This document shows, in pieces, positions 1-11,475 of a DNA stretch of 64,000 nt; position 1 is the first letter of the stretch; each line of letters begins with the position of its first letter. The stretch is from Papaver somniferum. Its lineage: Eukaryota > Streptophyta > Magnoliopsida > Ranunculales > Papaveraceae. Both the position numbers and the translations under genes were made by a program. The DNA lies in assembly GCF_003573695.1 (NCBI RefSeq), contig NC_039359.1, positions 155,178,210-155,242,209 on the forward strand, read 5' to 3'. The notes under the pieces are model-generated. The model did no database searches. It had not been told where the DNA came from and was given only the letters and a program-made list of their open reading frames with translations.

Positions 1-1491
1 AAGTGTATATATATTAAACCTGTATCGTGTGATTACGAAGTAATGGATGGTTAAGACTAGGTTGCTTGTAGATATCATAACAATCAATGATTTCTTCATT
101 TTCAGCCTACAAGATAAAAATAAATGAGATAAAAACATGAGGTTGACCATATATATATATAAAAGAAAATTTTCATCACCTTAATAGTTTTGATTATTGC
201 TTTGTTCACTGAGTTTGAAATAGTTCTTCCTTCGGCCAATTCTTCACTAACGAGCATCATTAATACGAGTAACCAATGTGTTAAGCTGATAAATTTTGAC
301 ATGTTTTGCAGTAAAATGTTACACAAATACTATGATATATGGACGATGGGTGGATTCACGCATAAACTTATATACATGTATATAATTTTATTTTGGTATG
401 ATTCTTATCATTTATAAAATATCTGTTTTTTAGATATGATACGATATTGTATGCATTTATGTGATACCTTATGCATTTATATATGTGACTTTTATAAACG
501 TCGTTACCAAAATAATATTACACTGTTACATATATAAATCCATATTGAATTAGAATTAGTTGATACATTTTATTCATTATTATATAAATTTTAAAGGATA
601 TTTGGTATGAAATGGATTGTTTGAAATATTTTATTTATGAGTACCATATAAATTTTAAAGCATATTTGGTTTAGAATTTCTTATTTTTTTTTAATATATG
701 GTAGTATGATATTTTGTGCATCTAAGTGATATCTCATGTGATTCTCAAAAATATCAATCATCAATCAATAACCTAAAAACTCAATACCATCCCTCACTCC
801 AGAATAAAAGTAGCATTGGTGGAGCTTACCCTCTCTCCTATTGGTTGATGAGTGTAACCTCGCGCTCTCATTGGCTAAATGAGAAACCATTTGTATTCGT
901 CGGATGAAATTTCGTTAGATATGGTGCGTTGATCTGACAATATACGGTGTAGATTGGGTGGATTGTTGAGACACACGCGACGGACGACCCCCATTATTTA
1001 AGAAAATTGTTATATTAATTTCGTGTATTTATTGTGAAAATCCTGAAAATAAAGAAAACTACTATATTAATTTTGGAAATTTATGATTAAAATAAAAAAA
1101 AATCAATTCAACATATTTATGGAATAAAATAATAAAATTTATACTTTTTTTGAATCTTTTATAATTTCATGTATTTATTATAAAAAATCCAGAAATAATG
1201 GAAAATACTATATTAACTTCGGACATTTATGACTACAATAAAGAAAAATCAATTCAGCATATTTATGGAATATTATATTAATTTCGGACATTTATGATAG
1301 AAAATCAAAAAAATACACTCTATTATCTAATCTCCACCAAAATACTATATTAATTTCGAGTATTTATAATAAAAATACAAAAGATCAAAGTAAAAAAATC
1401 GATACATACTTTTTTGGATCTTTTGTAAAGTGAAAAAATCTATGAATAATTATTAGTATCATGTTAGAAAATATAAACTATGATTGTAAGG
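1..1491. other. AT-rich intergenic DNA, no gene seen
   Basis: Very AT-rich sequence. Only short ORFs without recognisable domains occur. Between about 1000 and 1450 a degenerate phrase built on 'atattaatttcgg.atttat' recurs several times, which looks like decayed tandem or transposon-derived DNA. No promoter or exon could be supported. Confidence 0.6.
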
Positions 1492-1499
1492 TAAAAAAT

Positions 1500-1540
1500 G
1501 AATGCGCAATTGGGGGATAAAAAAAATAATTGGGGGATAT
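1500..1540 (+). repeat. Left terminal inverted repeat of the MULE
   Basis: About 40 bp containing two copies of the block attgggggata separated by an A/T run. It pairs with 4195-4234 in inverted orientation, with one substitution and one single-base length difference. Confidence 0.88.
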
Positions 1541-1852
1541 TGATTACTTCCCCCAACCCATGGTGTGTGCTAAGGGGTGATTTTTGGGTATGAAAATACT
1601 AAAATACCCTTTGATAATTAAAAACATTATGAAAAGACCATTATACCCTTTCTCCTAAAACATTAAAATCAAAAACCAAATCCATATATCCCCCATTCTC
1701 AAATCAGTACCGGCACTGACCTAGGGTTAGGTTTTGAATTTTTTTCATCGTTCTTCATCGATTAATCGTCGATTCAAAAATTTCTTCGTCAATTAACCTA
1801 CTCGAATCATAAAAAATGGCTCCACGAAAGAAAACCTTATTCCCAATCTAAC

Positions 1853-4024
1853 TCAAAATCGATTGCTCAACAAAAACAGGAACAAAAAATTGCTAAGATT
1901 GCTCAAGTGCATAGGAAATTTTGTGATATGTACATATGAAGTTTTTATGATATTTTGACGTATATGATATGTACATAGTAAATTTTGTGCGTCCGGGAAG
2001 ACGTTGGATATTGCTTTCATTAATGCGTCATCTTGATCGGTTACGATGACCCTCAGAAGTTGATTTTTCCGGAAGAATAATTTCAATTGTCGTAATGCCC
2101 AATGATAATTATAGCCCCTCTCGTTTTCCATTAAACACCAAGACAATGTGAAGGTTACCTTGTCCGAGGTTTGCCCTACGATGTTGAACAACGACATATT
2201 GTATTTGTTTGTCTTGTAGGTACAATCCATCAAAAGAACACCACAACATGTATTTGCCAATTGTGAAAGCAAAGGATGCGAAATGAATATTTGAAGGGGC
2301 TTCTCGTCGGACCCTGTTTTAATGATACACGTGCAGTTGTAATCCCAAGCTATCTTCTCAAATTCTTGCATAACAGACCTCCCTTCCCATTCCAACCTTC
2401 TAATACTTTCTTGTGCGCTATAAATTGTACGTAGAGAAGACATGTTAGACTCATCCTTTTCCTTGAAGCCTCTGATCATTCGTCTCGGTTTTATAAGTGC
2501 TTTGGTCAATCTCTTTACATCCTCGAACTCATGAGGTTTTATCTTCGCAACTAGGGAGTGACCAACAAAATCTTTCGGATCCCGGTGGTTATGACAGCCA
2601 CACAAAACCTCACAATCCCAATTGTTCATGTCATTTAAACGGAATACAAGCTTAAACATGCAATTACTCTTCCTCGTACGGGTCTTGTATACCCTATTAA
2701 TCTTCTTTTGATATACATAATCCTTTCTCTTGTGGCTATTCTTCTCCTTGTATTTCCCACTTCTTTCGCAAGCCATCTCAAAACGCCTCTTTGAACTTTC
2801 GGTATTCCTCACCAACACATACATGTTCTTAAGAGCCGTCTCTTTAACCCAAGCGATTGCTTCATTTCGATCTATTATTCCCTACGTAAGATCAATTTCA
2901 CGTTCATTAGAAGGTTCATTACTAGCAATCCATTAGCAAAGTTCAAGATACTAGGTGAAAAGTATTCTTTGGTCACATACCGAAGGTATTCTATAGTATT
3001 CTGACGTATCCCGATGAAGCGGCTTTGTATTTGTTGGATCAATATATGTCACCACCTAAAGATCGAATGAAAATTAGTTCCAAACGAAATTAAAACACTA
3101 TGCCGGAAACCCGTACCAGCATGCTCGACCAATGTTCCGGCATAGTCGAACTTAACCAAAAGTGAAGACCAAATTTGAAACATATTCCGGCATAAAAGAT
3201 TCATTAGACAGCAACGCCGGAAGCAAAGGTGTCGAGATTCTCGTAATTTATTGTCCCGAGACGGTACACGCTTATGGCATTAAAAATAATTGATATGTAA
3301 TGCCAGTATTTAGCTTTGGAAAACATTTATTCATGTATGTTTTTTGGTAGGTACCGACATTGTAAATTTGAAACTTAACAACACCGGTTGCGCTGCCGGC
3401 ATTCTCGATATTGATGGTACCACGCCGGTACGGAGTTCCGGCATTTATATTTATTAATTTCCCATGCCGGTATTTGGTTTTAGATGGAAATGTTTCTTGT
3501 ATGTTTTTCATGCAGTTCTGGCATGGTAACCTATCAATGAAACCATGCCGGTTAAATATTCCGTAGTAGGTAAAAAAGTTAACTGTGTACCGACATAGTT
3601 TTTTGGTAGAATACTATGCCGGATCAATATTCAAAATGGGGGATATCGCTCTACCGACATGGTATTTATACCATTTCCATACCGGCACCGAGGTTTTACA
3701 GTTGAAAAAATGGAGGGTTTAAAGAAAACAATCGATTTTTCAACCTCCTAGCAGCTTTACCTGTGTATTGGGGATGCTTTCATGTTGTGCAAGTTTACTT
3801 TCTTGTGTAGCTTCTTCGAGAAACTCTCCATACTCGTCAAAATCATCATTCAAGGGTGTTGTCTTAACAAAGAGTTGCAATTGAGAGTTGTTGTCGTTAG
3901 CTCCTTGTTGTAGTAGAGCTAAAGATTCAGCAGCTACAATTCTCTCCTCATAATCATCTTCCATTTCCACAAAAAAATTCCACTCAAAAATATTTTTCCC
4001 TCCTTCTACTCTCACCTCACTCAC
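1853..4024 (-). pseudogene. Truncated FAR1-like MULE transposase (two exons)
   Basis: Exon 1 (4024-3761) starts with an ATG, encodes an acidic 88-residue segment and ends at ACACAG|GTAAAG. Exon 2 begins after an acceptor at 2882 (...cgtag|gga), with both junctions in phase 0. It encodes a FAR1-type basic/Cys DNA-binding region, followed by the MULE transposase core. Two core acidic residues are visible in MDCTYKTN and VTDQDDAL, followed by LLCTYHIRQNI. The reading frame then runs into unrelated sequence and stops at 1853, so the third catalytic acid and the SWIM zinc finger usual in this family are missing. The intervening intron (3760-2882, 879 bp) contains the tgccgg word array. The family is clear; the truncated protein is unlikely to be catalytically competent. 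Confidence 0.82.
3099..3690. repeat. Array of 'atgccgg/ccggcat' words in the MULE intron
   Basis: About a dozen and a half copies of a 6-8 bp word (tgccgg, ccggca, and variants accgacat and ctggcat) occur in both orientations at spacings of about 20-60 bp. The sequence between words is not conserved enough for an ordinary tandem repeat. The array lies inside the inferred transposase intron and is much richer in CG than its surroundings. Confidence 0.75.
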
Positions 4025-4194
4025 CCAAATTCAAATAAAACATACACTAATCATTTATCAAAAATCTTATGATTTTACTAATTATTATTAATCACTAATC
4101 CTGATTAATGAGGGGTAGATTATGTAATACGTAAAATACTTAGATAAGAGGTGACCCCGAATTGATATCTGGAACTATTTTTTGTCCTTTTCTT

Positions 4195-4234
4195 ATATCC
4201 CCCAATTATTTTTTTATCCCCCAATTTCGCATTC
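4195..4234 (-). repeat. Right terminal inverted repeat of the MULE
   Basis: Inverted partner of 1500-1540. It ends in ...tttcgcattc, directly followed by the target duplication taaaaaat at 4235-4242. Confidence 0.88.
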
Positions 4235-4242
4235 TAAAAAAT

Positions 4243-5645
4243 CCAGTAAAATCTGATTTATATTTTGTGGATCATTTTTAGCGTAAAAGATATATGGATA
4301 ATTAATAAATTCGTTTTAAGATATACAAATTTTTTTAGGCTAGATGTTCAAATTAATTAAGATAAAAAAATATTTAACATTGGTAATGCGTCATAAATAC
4401 TTCCCTTTGACCTTTGATATAAGGGAAAAAAATCCAATATATATCATTATTGATATGATTTAGATTGAAATGGAATAATAATTTTGTATTTCTATTGGGA
4501 TACATAAAATAAAGAAAATGTAATTTTAAAAATTATTGATATCACTCTGAATATAAGCGCACAAGGGAAGCCTCATTCGTTTCATATCGATTCTGCTCCG
4601 GAATTGTCTTGATTTTCTTTGTTCTCTTCTTAGGGTTAAGATTTTATGATTTTAGGATATTTTGATGTCTATGTGATCAGCTTATGTACGTAGATTTTAT
4701 TTTATTTTATTATTTTTTTCTCAATTTACTTTTTTGTTTTCTGATTAGTGTTTTGATCAGAAAACGTGATAACCACTACACCACTCAGACATGATCTATT
4801 TTCTGATTAGTGTTTGTTGTTTATTCTCGTAGGTCTTAATTGACAATGCAAATATTTTTCAGCAGGAGTTCTAACAAGTTGATATATCTCTGTCTTTTTC
4901 TCTATCTTGGCGTATCTATATTACAAAAAGCAATGATTTTTATGCCAGTCCGACAATCCATCTTCGAAAGTGTAAAGATAGAAATATAGGTAATAACAAT
5001 TGATTAGGAAAAGTAGATGTTATATTAGTTTGATAGAAAATATTCCTATATTAACTAACAACCTAAAATTGATATCACTGTTTTTGTGTCCGCAGCAGAT
5101 TCTACAAATACGAACAAAGAAAAGTATCAAATTGAATTTGTTTTGTTCTCAAACTTTATTTTAAGAGATTAAGAGCTTATTGATGCTGGTCGTATGAATA
5201 AAAATGATCATGTTTTCACTCAAAACAAGTGTGAATTCAGTTTGATGCTTTTCTCTTTCTTAACACTTGGGTATCACAAGTTTACTTTGTCACATTTAGT
5301 GACTACTATAGAAACAGGTACAAATTCAGTTTAGGTTGTGGAGAACGTTTACTTTGTCTTGACTGTGTGACCATGCTTAGGTTGTGGAACAATCAAATAA
5401 AGTTGGATCTCAAACTGCAGATTAAGTGAGTTAGCACCCACAAAATAAATATACATTGTTGTTTTGGACAGAGCTTGATATGCGAGCGGATGTAGCACCA
5501 TGAATAAGATTTTCGGTTGGTTCATTTTCTTTCTCTTGGTTTACTTTGTTCTCAAACTCTATGGACTTAAAAATTGGGTAGCTATGTGAACGAGCTATAG
5601 GAAACTATTCATTTCTAGATAAAAGGCAAGCGTTCTTCCTGTGAT
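4243..5645. other. AT-rich intergenic DNA
   Basis: No ORF with a recognisable domain. The segment near 4560-4650 resembles a 5' leader or intron in composition, but no exon can be supported. Confidence 0.45.
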
Positions 5646-5695
5646 CATTAGTACAAAAAGTAGCATAGGCCACATTTGATCACCGTGTCCATAGG

Positions 5696-6525
5696 ATTTC
5701 GGCCGTGGATTTTTTCACTCCAGAAATGTGGTATTAGGTGTCGTGATAAATGGATACCTTTATGGCTACATAAAATTTGTGTGTCTATTAGACATGATTT
5801 ACCATGGCCAAAACCTCTATAACTGCGTCTCTATGATACTCATATTTTTTATGTAGTCAAAAATTTTACCTATCACGGTGGCCATAAGATCCTTATAAAC
5901 ACGCAATTTGACCTAAACGTGGCTAGACTTTAACTTAAAGTCACGTGAACTTTATTTTAGCCATGGCCTATGTCATCAATTGGACACACAAAATTCATTT
6001 TACCGTGGCCAATTCATGAGTTACAATTATCCTAGAGTCACACTATTTTTTTCTTAATCATGGCCATCTCTGTCATTCAGACAAACTGAAAATAATTGAA
6101 CATGGCCAATACATGACTTGTAGTCACGTTCAATCTGTATTACCATGGCCATCCGTATTTTCGAACACATGATAAATATTTTTACATGGCCAATTAATAA
6201 GTTATGGCTACTATGATTTTGCAGCACCATGGCTAAAAACTTTCCAAAGACACACCATGGCGCTAAACTTTATAAAATCACACATAATCTTTTCGGTGTA
6301 GCTGTTGTTCACGTTTTATACACAAGAGATACGATAAACCATGGCGCTAAATTTTATAAAATCACACAAAACGAATCAACATGGCAAATACTAGTTTTTA
6401 GCTACTCATAATATTGACAAACCATGGCGCTAAACTTTATAAAATTACACAAAATGTGGCAGATATTAGCTATCAGCCACTCAAAAATCGCAATTTTCAT
6501 AGTTCGGTTTATTCTTTGGCCATGG
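5696..6525. repeat. Array of 'catggcca' words (putative CACTA subterminal repeats)
   Basis: Copies or close variants of accatggcca, acatggcca and gtggcca recur every 30-80 bp, for example at 5801, 5962, 6058, 6101, 6143, 6185, 6228, 6256, 6340 and 6422. The last three full copies extend to a longer shared block (accatggcgctaaa.tttat). Such arrays are the usual transposase-binding region just inside CACTA ends. Confidence 0.7.
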
Positions 6526-6838
6526 TTTTGAATCTAAATGGTGGTTGTATCTTATATTCGACCACATGAATACAATATTGACCACCTTTACCGAGTCTTT
6601 AGGGACCTATTGGTCTCCTCTTTCTATCACGTGTAGCAAAACTCATCTTAATAACCATTCACAAAATTTAATCACGCCATAATTAAAATTGAACCAAAAT
6701 AAATTTTATTAATAAAATGATAAACGTCTAAATATCTGACCAATTGGGCAATAACCTTAACATAACAAATTTAAAAGGGAAATTTAAATCTTAAACATCT
6801 GAATTCTTCGGTCCACAACTATTTCGCTTTATAATTAG

Positions 6839-7010
6839 GCTGCAGTCTTGAGTCTCTTGCTGGATTTCTGAGACTTAAGTTCCCCACTCTTCGTCGAAGG
6901 TTTCTTCTTCTTTGTCTTCTTAGTCTTTGGGTCGGCATCATGTTCATCAGGGTATGAAAGTGGATAGTTCTTCAGCAAGTAAGTGGATGTATAAGGAAAC
7001 AAACCATGCT
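6839..7010 (-). CDS. Possible C-terminal exon, lysine-rich
   Basis: On the minus strand a reading frame of about 57 codons follows a plausible acceptor (...gattagtag|cat) and ends in TAA at 6839. The product begins HGLFPYTSTYLLKNYP and ends in a strongly basic tail (KKTKKKKPS...KSSKRLKTAA) that looks like a nuclear localisation signal. It may be the end of the second gene of the CACTA element, transcribed away from TNP2. No family was recognised. Confidence 0.3.
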
Positions 7011-7916
7011 ACTAATCAGGGTGCATAAGAAAATAACTTAAATGTTTACCGTTAACTGCCTCAACAAACCAAGAACATATTTCTTTGGGAATGGCGAATG
7101 GGTTAAGAACATATTACGTTGGGAATGCGAAAGTACTTTATAGTTAAAACACGTGAATAAAAATATCAACATCTCTGTTGTTGAAACCAAGACATATTAC
7201 TTTAAGAATGACAAATGGGTTAATATTACACTAGTTGTTCTATTAACCTATGTTGATTGCTTAATTAGTTAGACTCTAAGCGGATAATGTAGATCATCCT
7301 TCATATGTTTGTGTTTTTTTTCTCTTTTAAGTGAGAATTGGTGTGGCTCATATTCGGCACCAGTTACTGATTAAACAAGATGAATACACAACATATGATA
7401 TGTCTGCTTTAGGAATTTTAACTTGATATGTAGACTCTAGTTAATTCATTTTGCTTGGGTTCGAATTTCATTTCTCTGTTTTTTCATTCATCATAATCTG
7501 TTTTGCATGTTCTTACATCAGATAGGGTTCCGCCTTCTTATGTTTTTACTTATATACTCATCTGATCAGATAGGGTTCTGCTTTTACTTCGCAGAACCAT
7601 CCGTTTTTGCAGCATTCATGTGTATGTTTTTTACTTATTTCTGGATTAAAAATTTGGAAAATTAGTAATAAAACAAACATATCTATAAAATTAATTTACG
7701 CTCGAAGGTTAAATTTGAACCGAAGCTTCTTTTCTGTTCTTCTCTGGAGTTTGTTGAAACTCTATGAAAAGTTAGTTCTAGAGCATGGAAATTTAACTAA
7801 CTTCTTGGATATATTCTTGCAGGTAAATCGCATGTTATTCATAAGTGGATTGAACAGATTTTCTCAAGAGCAATCAATTGCCGTTAACTGAAAATAAAAA
7901 CAAAGGTGGCTCTTTC
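7011..7916. other. Non-coding DNA within the CACTA region
   Basis: AT-rich with no supported gene. A short direct repeat (cagatagggttc.gc) occurs near 7520 and 7568. Confidence 0.4.
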
Positions 7917-8261
7917 TGTTAGAATACGGGCATCCAACTCAAAACCAAATGGCAATGAGTGGAGGGGACCTAAGATATTATAAACCGCAGGAACTTAGAT
8001 ATTTCCAAACAATGTGGGACTAATAGTCTCAACACGACCCCTCACGTGTAGCCTCATTGGGTCTAACACGTGACAATAAATCGGGTGGCACGGAGTAAAG
8101 GCGCGGTCAAATGAATCGTCGCAAAATAACCTGCTCTAATACCATGTTAGAATACGGGCATCCAACTCAAAACCAATTGGAAATGAGTGGAGGGGCCCTA
8201 AGAGATTATAAACCACATGATATTAGATTTCCCAAACAATGTGGGACTAATAGTCTCAACA
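7917..8261 (-). mobile_element. TRIM (miniature LTR retrotransposon)
   Basis: Two direct repeats of 118 and 117 bp (7917-8034 and 8145-8261) flank a 110-bp interior. Read on the minus strand, the LTR runs TGTTGAGACTATTAG...TTCTAACA. It is followed by a primer-binding site tggtattagagc (complement of 8133-8144, close to the initiator-Met tRNA site tggtatcagagc). The interior ends in a purine tract, gtgaggggtcg, before the 3' LTR. There is no coding capacity, as usual for TRIMs. Flanks (ctttc and agctg) do not form a target duplication, so an end may have been rearranged. Confidence 0.85.
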
Positions 8262-9375
8262 AGCTGACTCAATAATATTGCTGGTACCTGTTGTAGTTTA
8301 TTTCTCTGTGTCATTGTCCAATCATTCTTCATGAACATTAGATCTCTTTCTCGAGTGATGTAACTTCACATCTATCTAAAGAAAGCAGATTTGAGTTCCC
8401 AGAGATATAACAGTTGGAAACTATATATCAATTATAGAACTAGGGACATTATACTTATAATCTGATATTCCTAGTTTTGTTTGTTTTAGCCATTCTAGTT
8501 CGTCACTGTAGATGTTCTTGTTTATGTTTGTTGTTAAAATTTGATTTCGAACCACAATTGGAAACGACAGATTCCCGAATACTCATGAGCTAACTCAATT
8601 GTGTTTTCACATTCTCAGGTACTTGGGGAGTTGGTTCTCAAAACTATTGTATTTTGTTCGACAATCTTTGGCAGAGCTTCATCCGAAAATGCTACTTCTG
8701 AATGAATCAAAGCTGAGAAAATGATGTTGTGTTAACACATTATCTAATACGTGTACAACGTAACTTGAATTCAAAGGTTGTACGTCACCTTCTCAATTAA
8801 GAGTTTGTCTAGTTTTGGTAATACTCCTATATTAGGTAATTTTAGCTTAGCTTAGGAAATACGTTTACCTTGGTGACCAAGAAGCTTGTGTATATATATT
8901 CAGTCTATTCTGTGTATGATTGTACGAAGTTTCAAATTAGTAACATTTTGTCGAAGTTTATTCTCCGTCTCTTTTCTTACAGTCAATTGTAAACCTAAGT
9001 CTTGACAAATCTGTCTATGTTGTCTACAAATCTGTGGGAAGCTATATCAAGAAGGGGCCAAAAGGAAATAACAGGTATCCTTAAATTTAATATGTACACA
9101 CCTTGGAAACAACATCGATGTCCTTTTAGAACTTCTTTTTAAGGATTTTTAGTTCTTATTTGAGAAGGGAAAGAGAACATGGGATGCATATGCCTAAGAA
9201 ATGTTTACTATACGTGCAGTTGTTTTGTAGATGATAAACTATTATCCTACTCTTGGTACACTATGTGGTTGTCGCTACGCTGGATATCATAGTTGTGTAG
9301 TGTGTCGGAAAAAAAGTCACAGTATTAGACTTGATATGTAGGTTATAGAAGATTTTTACCTTATGATCATCCATT
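8262..9375. other. Non-coding DNA
   Basis: AT-rich and probably CACTA interior. No ORF with recognisable similarity. Confidence 0.4.
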
Positions 9376-11475
9376 CAGGAGTCAGAAGAAGGCATTTGGC
9401 GGAGAACAAGAGTGAGAGACTTCTCCAATACCAATGACGGGGGTAGAAATATATGAGGAGGTAAAGCACATAAAGAATTCATGGGGAAAGAAGGGGAAGA
9501 ATACTCAAGAGGAAGACGTGCAGGCTACACATGGAAAAGGTGGAAAGATGAAGAGCATCAAAGAAATGAAGATTAAGCGCTCCAAAAAAATTTCAAAGAA
9601 AGTCGACAAGTCAGGTGAGGAAGAGGAAGGCAGGGAAGCCACCTACTGGAGCAAGTACAATATATGGAAGCGAATACTTAGATATTGGTGTTATAATGAT
9701 GTCCAACATTGTATTGACTTCATGCACGTCGAAAAGAATGCGGGCCAAAGTCTTGTTGGAACGCTGCTGCACAACGGGAATACAAAAGATGGATTACACG
9801 CCATATTGGATTTGGAACGTTTAGGTTTAAAACCATAGTTCCAACCTAAGACAGATGACAAAGGAACGATACTTCGCGCAACATATTACACATTAACCAC
9901 GGAAGAAAATGACATATTCTTGAGACACTATCCTAGTTAAGAGTTCCAGAAGGGTATTGTTCGAATTTTTCCACCCTTGTAAACCAAAAAGAGCGTAAGC
10001 TTATCAGACTTAAATCTCATGATTATCATATGCTTATGCAACAATTTTTTCCCGTCGCAATTTGATCAATTATGCCTACACCTGTGAGATATGCTATTAT
10101 CAGGTTTCGTTTCAAGAGATATGCCAAATAAATCAACATGGAAGAGCTAGATAATTTGCATGAGTATCTTTGTGTGATGTTATGCTTACTAGAGAAGTAT
10201 TTTCTTCCATCCTTTTTCGACATCATGATTCATTTAACTGTTCATCTTACCAGGGAAGTGAAATTATGTGGTCATGTTTGCTTTTGATGGATGTATCCTT
10301 TCGAAAGGTGTATGAAGGTTATCAAGGGGAATGTGCGAAACAAGAATCAACCTTGTGGATGCATTGTCGAAGATAATGTTGCAGTAGAGACGATTGAGAT
10401 ATATTGTGAGTACCATAGAAGCATCAGGACAATTGGTATTCCACTGGATAGGCATAATACATCTCACGATGGTCAGGATTCTGAAACTGTTATGGATGGA
10501 GAACCGCTATCAGCTGGGGAGCCGTGTAAAGTTACACGTGACCAGTTGAGACAAGAACATTTCTATGTAAAGGAGAACACGTCGGAAATTGAACCCTACA
10601 TAGAGTAAGTATTAATTTGTTTATGTTTTTTTTTTCTTTTTGAGAGTTCAAAATATAATAACATTGGTTATTGTACATACCATCCGACACAAGCTCTATT
10701 TGCAAACTAAATATTCTACTAAAAAGCGAGCATGGAAGAAGAAAGAGCACTTTAACTCGTTTGGCGATTGGTTAAGAAATGAGGTAATAGGTTGTAGAAA
10801 AGATGTCATGTTTGATGTGTTATATTTCTTTATAGTCAAGGTTCATCCTAATAATGAATTTCAGGTTGAGAAAGAGTTGGCAGTCGACAGAAAAAGTATC
10901 TCAAAGAACTTAAAATGGATATCACACGGCCCGCACTACGAAGTAATGAAATACACCGTATATCGCATCGATGGATATATATTCCGCACAAAATCTCGTG
11001 ATGGTAAAATTCACCAGAACAGCGGGGTTAGCGTTGCGGCAAATGACATGCACATATCTAGAGATGATGGCGTAAGATATGGTAAACCGTCTTATTATGG
11101 TGTCTTGGAAGAGATATGGGAGTTCGATTACGGTGAAAGAAATGTTCATTTGTTCAAGTGCAATTTGGTTGACGATAAACGCGGGGTCAAAAGAGATAGT
11201 CTTTCCTACAAGATTGTTGAGCTTAATCTGTTGGGACAAAAAAATGATCCTTTTATTTTACCCTCACAAGCTAGGAAGGTATTTTATGTCAAATACCAGC
11301 TAAATAAGAAAAAATCCATTGTTTTTGTGACACCTCCCAAAAATTATAGACATGTGTATGATGATGATGGCAACGATGAGGAATTCAGTACAATAGTTTT
11401 TTCTCGAATGATAATATCTTGCCGACTGTAGATCCACAAGACCTGGCTAAAGAGTCCCGAAATGATTACTTCTGA
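9376..11475 (+). pseudogene. CACTA TNP2 transposase with DUF4216, broken
   Basis: Homology starts near QKKAFGGEQE. A TGA follows, then the frame from the ATG at 9434 (MTGVEIYEEVK, FGK-like basic linker, DVQHCIDFMHVEKN, GTLL, TKDGL). A stop at 9836, a second stop and a frameshift break the frame before KSHDYHMLMQQFFPVAI. A later segment (10140-10605) carries FFDIMIHLTVHLTREV and WMYPFERCMKVIKG, the C-terminal TNP2 signature. A GTAAGT donor-like site follows at 10606. From 10640 to 11431 lies DUF4216 (FRTKSRDG, QNSGVSV, YYGVLEEIWE, FKCNLVDDKRGVK, NDPFILPSQA). A frameshift near 11400 leads into VDPQDLAKESRNDYF and a stop. TNP2 normally excises and inserts CACTA elements; this copy cannot be translated intact. 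Confidence 0.85.

Larger units (their letters stand above)
1500..4234 (-). mobile_element. Mutator-like element (MULE) with TIRs and an 8-bp target duplication
   Basis: The ends are near-perfect inverted repeats of about 40 bp. The left end (1500-1540) reads gaatgcgcaattgggggata and onward. The reverse complement of 4195-4234 reads the same with one mismatch and one A-run indel. The 8-bp word taaaaaat lies immediately outside both ends (1492-1499 and 4235-4242), as expected for a MULE target duplication of 8-10 bp. Inside, on the minus strand, is a FAR1/MULE-type transposase gene with a large word-rich intron. The transposase is truncated, so the copy looks non-autonomous, although its ends would still be recognisable. 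Left and right flanks are ordinary AT-rich DNA. Confidence 0.88.
5646..11475 (+). mobile_element. Decayed CACTA (En/Spm) element
   Basis: The right half encodes remnants of a TNP2 transposase and its DUF4216 domain. The likely left end is cattagtacaaaaagtagca at 5646, which resembles a CACTA terminus with C-to-T at the third base. It is followed by an array of catggcc words that fits CACTA subterminal repeats. A lysine-rich exon lies on the opposite strand at about 6839-7010. A TRIM sits inside at 7917-8261. No matching right terminus was found, so the 3' limit given is simply the end of coding homology. Confidence 0.6.

Noticed and set aside
4774..4790. cactacaccactc as a CACTA end
   Set aside because: No adjacent subterminal words or matching inverted partner; 5646 is the better candidate.
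6229..6411. ORF with MAKNFPKTHHGAKLYKITHN repeats
   Set aside because: The internal repetition is the catggcg word array read in frame.
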